Translations under genes and position numbers: made by a program | Shown here: piece by piece, positions 1-8,651 of the stretch | Position numbering within the stretch: position 1 is the stretch's first letter | How the letters are laid out: each line of letters opens with the position of its first letter | Assembly (NCBI GenBank): GCA_026418675.1 | Contig: JAOAAX010000007.1 | Coordinates: forward strand, 1 to 64,000 | Length of the DNA stretch: 64,000 nucleotides | DNA from: Chthoniobacterales bacterium | Lineage (GTDB): Bacteria > Verrucomicrobiota > Verrucomicrobiia > Chthoniobacterales > DYNR01 | Direction: 5' to 3' | The notes under the pieces: model-generated | Database searches by the model: none | What the model was told of the DNA's origin: nothing | The model's input: only the letters and a program-made list of their open reading frames with translations

Positions 1-3000
1 GTCCATGAATACCCGCCGTTTTGTCAGGAGCAAATTGGCGTATGGCAATTGTATTTTTTCCTGCTTTTACGAGTTGTCCAGGAATGCGGTATTTCCGTGG
101 AAGGTTCCATGGATCTTCTTTCTGAGTATCGATTGTAGTTGAGCCTACAGGTTTGCCATTCCAATAGACTGTATCGTAACTCTTTATAGCAGGTATGTGA
201 AGGTTGACTATTTCTCCAGCCCAGGATTCTGGTAATTCTACTACCTTCCTCCATACTGCTTCCCCACAATTTTTTTCAAAGTGTGGATGGTTAGCTGGTA
301 GGTCAAATTTTTCCCAAGAAGTATCATCGAGCGTTTCTACAACAAGCGACTGAGCTGTTTGTGAAATTCCTGGATCTTTGTGTTTGTTTTCCCAAGTAAC
401 TAAGGGAAGATTTTGAGTAAACTGAACTTTCCATTCACCTGCAAGAGAAATTTTTTCCGGGAATGGTTGGAAAATTCTCCGATCGGCTGCAAAAGTTGCT
501 CCAAGATTTGTTAGGAGTTGGGTTATAGCACGGGTCTGCCGCCACCGTGTAAAACGAAAATACTGTTTGTTATCAGCATCAAGCGCGATTGGATCTATTT
601 GGCAAAAGATAGCTGTCCCTTTGCCAAGTTGCCTTATTCCGATTAATCCATCGGCGTAAACCTTTAGGTTTGGATTGTTCTCTGAAAGGATCCTTGCATC
701 CGCATCAGTTTTAAAGCGTATGTCACTTGGAGATAAACCCTCTGCTTCAGGAATTGGTGGAGGTGTGAGTGAACCTGAAAAGTTTTTTTTGAGTTGAATA
801 TTGGCGCCGTAGTAAGGTTCTCCTCCCTTGGGGCTTGCAAGAAAAAGAATTTTCCCACCTTTTTGAAGATATGAATCAATTTGACTCTCAGTTACTTCAG
901 TAGCTGGAGAAAGAATCGTTAGGTCGGCAGAAAAATCCAAAGTCGTCGCAGTTTGAAATTCTAATCCCATCTGACGGAGATATTTTTCCCATGTTTCGTT
1001 TCCAATATAAATGGTTTTCTGGGAGCATTGGCGAAGAGGTGCGTTTAAGAAATATTCAATCAAGTTTGACCCAAGTATTTCAGCGGCAGGATCAGTTGCA
1101 ACATAGTCTTCAAGGTCTAGAGTTGAGAGAAGAACTTTCCCCTTCCCAAAGTCTAGTTCTAAGAGAGGTGAATATTGGAGATCAAAACCACCTTCGAGAA
1201 TAGGAGTCCATCCAGCATGGTGAGGTTTTTCTATAGCTGCAGCAGTTAGCGCATGGCGCTGACCCCAGCGCCAACCATACATAGGAAACTGATCTAAAAC
1301 GGTTGCAATTGTAGGAGAAAGCAGAGTAGAATTACCAGCCCAATTTGTAAGGTTTTCAGGAATAAGTCCCTTAACCACAGGGTGGTTCTCACGTAATGGC
1401 CATAGGTGACGAAGCGAATGACGAGCAATCCTTAGTCCTATGTAGTTTCGGAACCAATCAGGTTGTTGTGTCATAATGAGCAACCTTCCCCCTTTCGAGA
1501 CGAATTCTTCAAGGTTTGAAGGAGGATTGGTTTCTGTTGTAAATGCCTCCCGACCGATTATTAAGGCCTTAGTAGCTTGTCCTTGCCATGGTAAAGTTCG
1601 ATAGCCAAGAGTTGTTAAGAATTTGTTCGTAAGCCCTTTTGGATCCCATAAGTAAATTGGTTCTGAGGCGGGCGTTTTTGCATTTTTTGGAAAAACTGAA
1701 AACGAAAAAGTATCGTTAAGATTTTCCGAACCAATTTTTGCTTCCAATTGAATTTTTGCATCAATACGTTTCTGGCTTTGATTGATCGCTTGAAAAGAAA
1801 TCGGAACAAACTTTGTTTCCGCTGGATTAAGGATACCTTGAATTTGGCCTGTCGATTCATTATCTAATCCTATGGTCTTCCAGCTCAAATTAAACGATTG
1901 CGACTGACGTGAATCATTCACTAAAACGAGTTGTTTTTTTACAGTTTCTCCATTACGATAGTGATGCGTTTTCTCATAAGGAGTGTCGGGTCCACCAGCA
2001 ATCCAAGCTAAGTATGGAGAGGAAACTTCTAAAAGTGCCTTTCCTGCTGGGTTTTCAATATAAGCGTCGCTTTTCCAAGACTTGGCCAACTCACTAGCTT
2101 TTAAGCTCTCTGGAAATGTTCCTGAAAGACCTGGTTTAAACTTGGAAGCAATAGGAACGTCGGGAACACGGGGATTGGGACGATAAAAATTTGGAGTATG
2201 CCAAGCTATCATTCCTACCCATCCTGAGTTGTGAGCACGCCACGAACGCCAAGTATTTCTTATAAATAGCTCCTGTATTGCTTGGAACGCTGGGTCTGTC
2301 TCAAAAGCCTCATCAAAATTAAAAGATTGGAATTTTTCACCCGAGAGATACTTCGTGCGAATTTGGCGGCGATACCGCTGAGACTCAAGCTTATATGCCT
2401 GTGGGCCAAGGTAAATTGCAGAAAACTCTGCAATTAATGGCTCAGTTTCACCAGAATCTCTGAAGCCTTTCCTTCCTCGCATGAAAGAAGAATTTAGAGG
2501 TGTCCCAAATTCAATTGCAACGTAAGGCATTTCACCATTTCGAACCCAATCGGACAACCATTCCTCCCGTTCTTGCAGGGGAATAAAATTTAAATAAGTC
2601 ATAGCTGAATAAATATCACCCTCGTAGGCGGCAGCACCAAAAAGTATAAAACGGGTTGGATCAAGATTTTTAAAAAAAGCTTGTGCCTCACGGAGACCTT
2701 GGAGCTCAGGCAAATCATGCCAGCCGCGGCGTCCTATATAAACAGGATTTTGATCCTGGTGGCGGGGACCAACATTTCCCGAGAGAATCCAACCAACAAT
2801 CGAGGGATGGTTTCGAAATTCACGCCAAACTTGGGTTACAGCTTTCTGCCAAGCATCTTTTTTGTTTGCCCAAATGTCGCGAAAATTTGCATCGCGCATG
2901 TATTCGTTAAGCCGGATGAGATTCCCAACCATAGGTAGCCCTTTCTGATCGGCTGCTTCGACAAGGTTTTTTTGCCAGAAAGGACGGCCACGCAAGAAGT

Positions 3001-4141
3001 AATTTTCTGGCCACATCCAAGCAAGACCGATGTTTCGATTAAGCAACAATTCAACTTCAGCTTGCGCTGCCTCAACATTGCCATAGGGGAAAAAGTTTGA
3101 ATCTCCGATGTTTGCAACTTGAGGACGATATTCAATACCATTTAGAAAAACCTTTCGGCCTTCAATTTTCCACTCGCGAAAGCCAAAGCGTTCGCGAAAA
3201 ATGTCATTTATAACCTCGCCATTGAGCTTTATTTCGAGGTCATAAAGGTTTGGAGCTTTATAATCCCAAAGTTTCGCATTTTCCCACGGCCAACTTACAC
3301 GTGCAAAATAGAACTCCCCCTGCTTTTCAAAGTTTAATTCTTTCTCCGGAAATTCAATCGCATCTCCTTCACCAACAGGAATCGCTCGTGCTGTTACTTT
3401 TGTGGTTTTTATATTTGCTGTTGGGGAATCAACCTCAATATCAACTGTAAGCTCTTTTCTCGATACTGAAGTCTGTATAAAAACTCCATCAATTCGAGGA
3501 TGCTTCGGAAGAGAAAGCAAGGAGACATCGCCAATAATCCCTCTAGATTGAAGGCGCGCAACTCTGGCCGTATCTTGGCCGATCCCCATGAAGGAAAAAT
3601 CGATTTCCTTTGTCGAAGCACTAACAAATATATCTAGTTGTCCCTTCTGGCCAGGACGAATGTGGGGTGTAAGACTTATTTTTCCACCCGGCCAATTAAC
3701 ATTCCCAACAAGTTTCCCATTGAGCCAAATTTTAGCATCTGTGCTGACGCGTTCGATCTCCAAAAATATCTCCCTATTCGTCCAACCTGGAGGAATTTCA
3801 ATTTCACGGCGATACCATGCAAAATTGGCATTATCATCGAGTTTCCAGCTCTCCTTTTTTTCAATTATGCCTCCGAATGTCCTTCGTTCGGGAAACCAAG
3901 AACCAGGAACTCGAATGAGTCCCCAGTCTGTCGTTGATGGCGGTTGGTTTCCCGCTTCAACATCCGAAGCAAGAGTAAACTGCCAAACTCCATTAAGGAG
4001 TATTTCGGCGCGACCGCCAACATCTGAAACTTCTGGTCCTTGGGGCGTTACAGTAGCTTTTACTTCTTGGCAGGAAAGGTTGGTTAACTGAATGAAAAAA
4101 GATACAAAAAAATAACCAACTAGAAGCCGCGCCATTTTCAT
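1..4141 (-). CDS. Secreted glycoside hydrolase family 2-like protein, cut by left window edge
   Basis: The frame stays open for 1380 codons and runs off the left edge, so the C-terminus is missing. I start it at ATG 4141 (MKMARLL), with AGG five bases upstream; ATG 4135 is also possible. Residues 1-24 are a hydrophobic signal ending in NLSC, an imperfect lipobox. A GH2 sugar-binding jelly roll follows (LLNGVWQFTL near residue 50, KIWLNGKLVG near 140). The GH2 hallmark FGFREWKIEGRKVFLNG lies near 318 and a TIM barrel covers about 330-630. A region of about 830-1200 resembles a glutamine-amidotransferase-like or beta-galactosidase trimerisation fold, and a second jelly roll begins near 1240. 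The putative nucleophile E544 (AIEFG) is present, but the usual acid/base NE is N456-V457. It probably acts on polysaccharide outside the cytoplasm; the substrate is unknown. The gene lies 25 bp downstream of the small secreted protein, probably in one transcript. Base composition is nearly balanced, unlike the skewed DNA to its right. Confidence 0.8.
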   Translation of the reverse strand, partial: MKMARLLVGYFFVSFFIQLTNLSCQEVKATVTPQGPEVSDVGGRAEILLNGVWQFTLASDVEAGNQPPSTTDWGLIRVPGSWFPERRTFGGIIEKKESWKLDDNANFAWYRREIEIPPGWTNREIFLEIERVSTDAKIWLNGKLVGNVNWPGGKISLTPHIRPGQKGQLDIFVSASTKEIDFSFMGIGQDTARVARLQSRGIIGDVSLLSLPKHPRIDGVFIQTSVSRKELTVDIEVDSPTANIKTTKVTARAIPVGEGDAIEFPEKELNFEKQGEFYFARVSWPWENAKLWDYKAPNLYDLEIKLNGEVINDIFRERFGFREWKIEGRKVFLNGIEYRPQVANIGDSNFFPYGNVEAAQAEVELLLNRNIGLAWMWPENYFLRGRPFWQKNLVEAADQKGLPMVGNLIRLNEYMRDANFRDIWANKKDAWQKAVTQVWREFRNHPSIVGWILSGNVGPRHQDQNPVYIGRRGWHDLPELQGLREAQAFFKNLDPTRFILFGAAAYEGDIYSAMTYLNFIPLQEREEWLSDWVRNGEMPYVAIEFGTPLNSSFMRGRKGFRDSGETEPLIAEFSAIYLGPQAYKLESQRYRRQIRTKYLSGEKFQSFNFDEAFETDPAFQAIQELFIRNTWRSWRAHNSGWVGMIAWHTPNFYRPNPRVPDVPIASKFKPGLSGTFPESLKASELAKSWKSDAYIENPAGKALLEVSSPYLAWIAGGPDTPYEKTHHYRNGETVKKQLVLVNDSRQSQSFNLSWKTIGLDNESTGQIQGILNPAETKFVPISFQAINQSQKRIDAKIQLEAKIGSENLNDTFSFSVFPKNAKTPASEPIYLWDPKGLTNKFLTTLGYRTLPWQGQATKALIIGREAFTTETNPPSNLEEFVSKGGRLLIMTQQPDWFRNYIGLRIARHSLRHLWPLRENHPVVKGLIPENLTNWAGNSTLLSPTIATVLDQFPMYGWRWGQRHALTAAAIEKPHHAGWTPILEGGFDLQYSPLLELDFGKGKVLLSTLDLEDYVATDPAAEILGSNLIEYFLNAPLRQCSQKTIYIGNETWEKYLRQMGLEFQTATTLDFSADLTILSPATEVTESQIDSYLQKGGKILFLASPKGGEPYYGANIQLKKNFSGSLTPPPIPEAEGLSPSDIRFKTDADARILSENNPNLKVYADGLIGIRQLGKGTAIFCQIDPIALDADNKQYFRFTRWRQTRAITQLLTNLGATFAADRRIFQPFPEKISLAGEWKVQFTQNLPLVTWENKHKDPGISQTAQSLVVETLDDTSWEKFDLPANHPHFEKNCGEAVWRKVVELPESWAGEIVNLHIPAIKSYDTVYWNGKPVGSTTIDTQKEDPWNLPRKYRIPGQLVKAGKNTIAIRQFAPDKTAGIHG

Positions 4142-4166
4142 CTCTACCTATTATTTAGAGCGATAA

Positions 4167-4733
4167 TTAATTTACTGGCACAAGCTGGATATCGTTAAAA
4201 TCTGCGATAGCCGATGCATTTCGTATGCCAATATCGATTCTTAACGTCGTCATGCCAGCTGGAACATCAAATTCAAATTCCTTATCAACCCAACCTCCTG
4301 TTGACGCAGTCACCCAATCTGCCCCCCCCCATTTTGCCTCCTCTTTTTCATTGTTTCCCCACCAACGAGCAACTTGAACACCGACACCTTTTTTATCTTC
4401 ATTCGATGCAACATCCCGCACATCAGCTCGAATCCTGTAACTTAAACGTAGGCGGGCAACATTATCTGGAATAGTTACTTTAAACGAAGCACGCAAAAGC
4501 TTATCCATTCCATCGCTCTCTATTTGCAGAAAATTGTCCCCCTCTTCATTGATTATTCGAACCTTACCACCAAAATTTTTATACCAATTCGGATCCGGTA
4601 ATTTCCAACCCTCGGGATTCCCAGCCGCATTTAAAATTTCAAATGAACCTTCAGGAATTAGGTTGCCATCGCTTGTAAAGCCAAATCCAGCAATTCCAAA
4701 AAACACAAAAAGGGAGAACAATATCTTCTTCAT
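4167..4733 (-). CDS. Small secreted carbohydrate-binding-like jelly-roll protein
   Basis: A 188-residue protein with a clear signal peptide (KKILFSLFVFFGIAGFGFTS). The rest has the look of a CBM-type beta-sandwich: NLIPEGSFEI near the mature N-terminus is a typical opening, and hydrophobic strands alternate through LRLSYRIRADV to TTLRIDIGIRN and a DFNDIQLVPVN ending. Such domains bind carbohydrate beside secreted hydrolases. It precedes the GH2-like gene by 25 bp on the same strand, so I infer a shared transcript and a role in sugar binding, not catalysis. A run of nine G residues on the coding strand (4322-4330, encoding WGGADW) lies inside the gene and could be prone to slippage or sequencing error. 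The family is not identified precisely. Confidence 0.65.
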   Translation of the reverse strand: MKKILFSLFVFFGIAGFGFTSDGNLIPEGSFEILNAAGNPEGWKLPDPNWYKNFGGKVRIINEEGDNFLQIESDGMDKLLRASFKVTIPDNVARLRLSYRIRADVRDVASNEDKKGVGVQVARWWGNNEKEEAKWGGADWVTASTGGWVDKEFEFDVPAGMTTLRIDIGIRNASAIADFNDIQLVPVN

Positions 4734-4772
4734 AGCACATCCTTAATATCACTCCCTGCCCGCGCTTATCCA

Positions 4773-4806
4773 GTAAAAAAATACTTAAAAATAAATGAGA
4801 CTTTTC
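4773..4806 (-). terminator. Possible weak terminator after the HDOD gene
   Basis: Reading the minus strand, TGAGA and TCTCA form a 5-bp stem with an 8-base loop. The stem is followed by TTTATTTTT, just downstream of the response regulator stop at 4835. The stem is short and A/T-rich, so attenuation is a guess. Confidence 0.25.
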
Positions 4807-4834
4807 TATCTCAAAATAAAAAGGACTATAATAT

Positions 4835-6496
4835 CTAAAGACCTTTCAATCTATAGCTAATTTTCTTTGCCAATTCTGCAGCCTGTCTTTCAAATCGAAC
4901 TAAAGAGAACGTCGGTGCAACGTGTTGAAGCAAAACTTGCCAGCATCCAAGATCACTAAAGGACACACCCGCTCTTGGTAAACGTGAGCCGCTAAAGCCA
5001 ATACTATGTAATTTGCAAATGTAATCAGCCAATGAAACAACTGCCACCAATTGTGCACTCATGATTGGAGCCGATTCTGGACGATTGTAATACCGGATAA
5101 CATCTATAAATTCAGGAGAAAACTTAGCCAATTCTGCAAAATGGACTCCCAATTCTTGACTTGAACATCCAAATTTTTGAATTTCTGCTGCAGATAGCCC
5201 AATTCCGGAGTCTATGGCTAGACCAATCGCCTGGCGATATGCTTGAGGATAAAGATACGCAAGGAGTATTTTACCAAGTTCGTGAACCAACCCTGCAAAA
5301 TAAGCCACACTTGGGTTTATCTGCAATGTGAGCATACCAACAATTTGCTCTGCTATAAGCCCACACCCTACCTGAAAAGCCCGGTATTGTTTCCAGTCAA
5401 ATCCTGCCCGAACAATATCCTCATCAGGTATAACAACTAATCCTTTTGCCATCGCGCGAATCCTCGTTAAACCTAAAAGCTGTATGGCATGCTTTTGATC
5501 CTGAACACCATCTACTGTCTTTCGAGAAAGCTCAGAAACGTGATTAACGTAGTAGTAAACCTGAACAGATAAACAGGGATCGTTAAGAATCATTTCTGCA
5601 AGTGTTTCCACTTCAATATCCGGATTAGCTGCTGCCATCTGAAAACTCGCTGCCACTGAATCAATAACAGGATACCCCGACAATTCTTCCACCTTCTTTT
5701 TTACATCCTCGAATCTTCCCGTTGGCGCTCCTCCTGAACCAAAATTTGATTTTACCTTCTCCAAATTGCCCCCTTCGTTTCCCAACTCATCACTATTCAT
5801 GATTGAACCAGGAAACAAAACTTCCTTCATAATCCGTGAAGCCTGTTCACTATTTCGACAAAACTCTTCAATTTGTGCTGCATTTGGCCTTTCCAGCTCC
5901 AATATCTTTTTGCACTCTTCGCCTAAACGATCAAACCCCCACCGTTCTGCCAAACGTTCCGTTTCTCCTAGTTTCCCATGTGCTTTCAACGTCCAACCCT
6001 TCCTAAGTTCTTCCAACGTTTCCCTAAGTTGATGCAATAATTCTTGCCGCCCTTCTCGAACTTCCTCCACTTCTACACCCATACGTGCTGCCACAGTCTC
6101 TTCATCTTCCATCACAAGTTTCCACCACGGCTCCTCCATAGCACGCCGAATCTCAGAAAATATTTTTTCGTCCTCAAATGGCTTAAATAAATAATTTTGG
6201 ACATTTAACTCTAATGTTTTTCTGACTGTCTCTCGATCATGGGCTCGGGTATAAATGACCACTGGCATCAAAAACAAATAGGGATGCTTTCGTAAACTCG
6301 CCAAAAAAGCCCTTCCATTACCATCAGCTAGTTTTATTTCTAGTATAATTAAGTGATGAAAAACGCCCCTGGTTATTACCTCCCACGCCTCATTTGCAGT
6401 AGTGGCGAAAGCAAATTTATGGACACTTCTCTCAATAATCCCACGAAATGCTTTCAATGCTAATGGGTCTGAGTCTATAAACAAAACATTTGCCAC
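4835..6496 (-). CDS. Response regulator with HDOD output domain, non-standard receiver
   Basis: 553 residues. The N-terminal receiver (about 1-125) has the acidic pair D8/D10 and a conserved lysine in YLFKPF, but the phosphoacceptor position is E53 (LIILEIKLADGNG) instead of Asp. A helical linker of about 120 residues and a disordered stretch follow. The HDOD domain (about 270-480) starts near LSGYPVIDSVAASFQMAA and includes GLVHELGKILLAYL, where the HD of true phosphohydrolases reads HE. HDOD proteins are signalling scaffolds in two-component and second-messenger pathways. Glu at the acceptor site often mimics the phosphorylated state, so this receiver may be locked or phosphorylation-independent (inference). 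The start is GTG at 6496 with AGAGG seven bases upstream. The partner kinase is unknown. Confidence 0.85.
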   Translation of the reverse strand: MANVLFIDSDPLALKAFRGIIERSVHKFAFATTANEAWEVITRGVFHHLIILEIKLADGNGRAFLASLRKHPYLFLMPVVIYTRAHDRETVRKTLELNVQNYLFKPFEDEKIFSEIRRAMEEPWWKLVMEDEETVAARMGVEVEEVREGRQELLHQLRETLEELRKGWTLKAHGKLGETERLAERWGFDRLGEECKKILELERPNAAQIEEFCRNSEQASRIMKEVLFPGSIMNSDELGNEGGNLEKVKSNFGSGGAPTGRFEDVKKKVEELSGYPVIDSVAASFQMAAANPDIEVETLAEMILNDPCLSVQVYYYVNHVSELSRKTVDGVQDQKHAIQLLGLTRIRAMAKGLVVIPDEDIVRAGFDWKQYRAFQVGCGLIAEQIVGMLTLQINPSVAYFAGLVHELGKILLAYLYPQAYRQAIGLAIDSGIGLSAAEIQKFGCSSQELGVHFAELAKFSPEFIDVIRYYNRPESAPIMSAQLVAVVSLADYICKLHSIGFSGSRLPRAGVSFSDLGCWQVLLQHVAPTFSLVRFERQAAELAKKISYRLKGL

Positions 6497-6652
6497 TGCT
6501 TAACCTCTCTTGACTGCTTAAAAGGTTTGGAACATCTTATTTAGCAAAAAGCAGATGTCACGCACTTTAGAAGCCATCCAAAGCATTTTCCCTTAAATTT
6601 GCAATTTTAGCCATATATTTCAAATAGAATCCATATAAATTTACCTTTTCTT

Positions 6653-7936
6653 ATGGGTAATCTACAAAAAGACAAACAAATTGAAATTCCTCCTCCGCCG
6701 CACTCTAATCCTTCCCATGAAACTAACGAAAGAACAAAATCAAAAGATACCAAAGAAATAACGAAACTTCCTCAACCTAAATCTTCCTCAAACCCATCAC
6801 TGCCCTCAACAAGAAATAGAAGCTCTTCAAGCACATTAGATTCCATCCCTAAATTTTTTTCCGATCCCTCTGACACCCAAACTCAAAAACCTATAAAAAC
6901 AGGGATTTTTAGACATCTTAACAGAACAAACTCACTGGATTCAACCGATTCAAAGTCTAGTTTAATAGCCTCCCGCAAAAAACACCATACCGAATACATC
7001 AAAATTCAAAAAAAACAAACAAACACCTTATCTCAATTTCAGAAAAAACTTCCCTTCCCCCTACAAAGATTTCTGAAAAGATTCACTTCCCAAAGCTTAT
7101 TGATTTTTTCTTCTATTCTTTTAATTGTTATTGGTTTAACCATAATAACTTTCAACAGAATTCACATCCTCAGAAAAAGCCAACAGATTCCTCTCAAAAA
7201 CGAATCTTCCATCAATACTTCAACCGAAATCAAATCAACTCTTAAAAATATTTCGCTATCCCCAAACACACAAATCCAAACAAATTTGACTCTTACCGGA
7301 AACTACTCTTCCTCTTCACAAGACTCCCTCGAAGATGCCGAACAACGCGCTTTACTAAATCCTGACTCTGCAGAAGATCAACACAAAGCTGGCCTTCTTG
7401 CGCTTTCCCTGGGCCAAACCGACAAAGCTCGACATTACTTCAAGGCTGCCCTTGCAGCAAAGCCCACCGCTCTTGGCTCTCTCTCCAATCTAGCACACCT
7501 TGAATTTCGGACTGCTAATTACTCCGAGGCCATAAAGCACTACTCCCGCTTACTTTCCTTCGCTCCAACCAACCCATTCATCACTTACCGTATTTACTTA
7601 TGCGAGATCCTCTCTGGAAACCTCCACCCTCCTGACCCCAATGCTTTCCCTCCTGGTGCTATTCAAACTTACTTTGCACTAGCAGCTTACCATTCCCAAA
7701 CCGGCAACTCTACTCAATCCAAACAACTTTTTGCTGAAGCTCGCGCCCGTTTTCCAAACCTCACTTCATCCTATGAACGAGATTTCGCCTTAATTCAAAA
7801 AAGCTCAAACCCCCAATCTAGAATCAACACAGAGAGCATAGAAATCGAACTTTCCACAAAAGACTCTGCTTTCCAAAATCCTTTTCCGCCTTCCCCTGAA
7901 AATTCACCTTACTCAACCAACCAGCCTATTCAATAG
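6653..7936 (+). CDS. Membrane-anchored TPR protein with low-complexity N-terminus
   Basis: 427 residues, no family name recognised. Residues 1-about 145 are low complexity, rich in Ser, Lys, Thr, Pro, Asn and Gln, and probably disordered in the cytoplasm. One transmembrane segment lies near 148-166 (LLIFSSILLIVIGLTIITF). Residues about 238-330 form tetratricopeptide helices (LALSLGQTDKARHYFKAAL, then NYSEAIKHYSRLLSFAPTN). The C-terminal tail is again low complexity. The topology suggests a periplasmic TPR scaffold anchored by one helix. Its composition is extremely poor in Gly, Val and Glu, as expected for a gene read from the C-rich strand here. I see no good Shine-Dalgarno before the ATG. 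It converges on the aldolase gene. Confidence 0.65.
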   Translation: MGNLQKDKQIEIPPPPHSNPSHETNERTKSKDTKEITKLPQPKSSSNPSLPSTRNRSSSSTLDSIPKFFSDPSDTQTQKPIKTGIFRHLNRTNSLDSTDSKSSLIASRKKHHTEYIKIQKKQTNTLSQFQKKLPFPLQRFLKRFTSQSLLIFSSILLIVIGLTIITFNRIHILRKSQQIPLKNESSINTSTEIKSTLKNISLSPNTQIQTNLTLTGNYSSSSQDSLEDAEQRALLNPDSAEDQHKAGLLALSLGQTDKARHYFKAALAAKPTALGSLSNLAHLEFRTANYSEAIKHYSRLLSFAPTNPFITYRIYLCEILSGNLHPPDPNAFPPGAIQTYFALAAYHSQTGNSTQSKQLFAEARARFPNLTSSYERDFALIQKSSNPQSRINTESIEIELSTKDSAFQNPFPPSPENSPYSTNQPIQ

Positions 7937-7973
7937 CAACTTTTCCTTTTTCTTTATGTTTTAGTGGCTTTTT

Positions 7974-8624
7974 TTAAATTCTGCGCTTTTTCACAATCTC
8001 CCGGGCCCTCTTTGCTATTGAACAAATTTCGCTCCATTTCTCTGCTTTTACAAACTCTGAAGGCACAAGCCAACTCCCTCCAACCGCCGCAATTAATGGT
8101 TCAGCCAAATAATCTTCCAGCTTATCTTCTCCTATTCCTCCCATTGCCAAAAAATGCACACCTAATCCAGCGAAAGGACCTGAAGCCATCTTCAAATATC
8201 TTAGCCCGCCCAATCCTTCGGCAGGAAAAAACTTCATTACTTTACATCCCCACTCAAGTGCACGCTGAATCTCCCCGGGCGTTGCAACTCCAGGCGCATA
8301 AGACAAACCTACCTCCTTTGCAGCTCCCAACACTCGCTCGCTCAAACCAGGTGAAACAGCAAAATCAACGCCAACCTCCTTCACTTCTAGCACTTGTTCA
8401 ACAGTAAGCACAGTCCCTGCCCCCAAAATCACATTCCTCAATTCCCTTCTCACTCTTCTCAAGGCTTCCAACCCTCCTTTACCTCGCAAGGAAAACTCTA
8501 CCACTCGGACACCACCCTCATACAAAGCTCTCGCAACCCGAACCCCTATTTCGCCCTCCTCAACCACTACCACTCCAAATACTCCAACGGCCACCAGCTC
8601 CCGTAATATCTCTTCCCGAAACAC
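7974..8624 (-). CDS. eda: 2-keto-3-deoxy-6-phosphogluconate / 4-hydroxy-2-oxoglutarate aldolase
   Basis: A 216-residue single-domain TIM-barrel class I aldolase of the KDPG/KHG family. It cleaves 2-keto-3-deoxy-6-phosphogluconate to pyruvate and glyceraldehyde 3-phosphate in the Entner-Doudoroff route. The Schiff-base lysine is K131 in VMKFFPAEG and the catalytic glutamate is E43 in VVEFSLRG. GAGTVLT and SPGLS are also conserved. The start is GTG at 8624, 27 bp after lysS, so it is probably the last gene of the rplI-dnaB-lysS transcript. No dehydratase (edd) is near. The substrate could also be another 2-keto-3-deoxy sugar acid, because the family is broad. Confidence 0.88.
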   Translation of the reverse strand: MFREEILRELVAVGVFGVVVVEEGEIGVRVARALYEGGVRVVEFSLRGKGGLEALRRVRRELRNVILGAGTVLTVEQVLEVKEVGVDFAVSPGLSERVLGAAKEVGLSYAPGVATPGEIQRALEWGCKVMKFFPAEGLGGLRYLKMASGPFAGLGVHFLAMGGIGEDKLEDYLAEPLIAAVGGSWLVPSEFVKAEKWSEICSIAKRAREIVKKRRI

Positions 8625-8651
8625 TGTAACCTAACAATTACAAAAAATTCC

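Noticed and set aside
3588..4091. A 167-codon open frame on the + strand opposite the GH2-like gene
   Set aside because: It is antisense to a continuous secreted-enzyme frame and has no recognisable protein or ribosome site.
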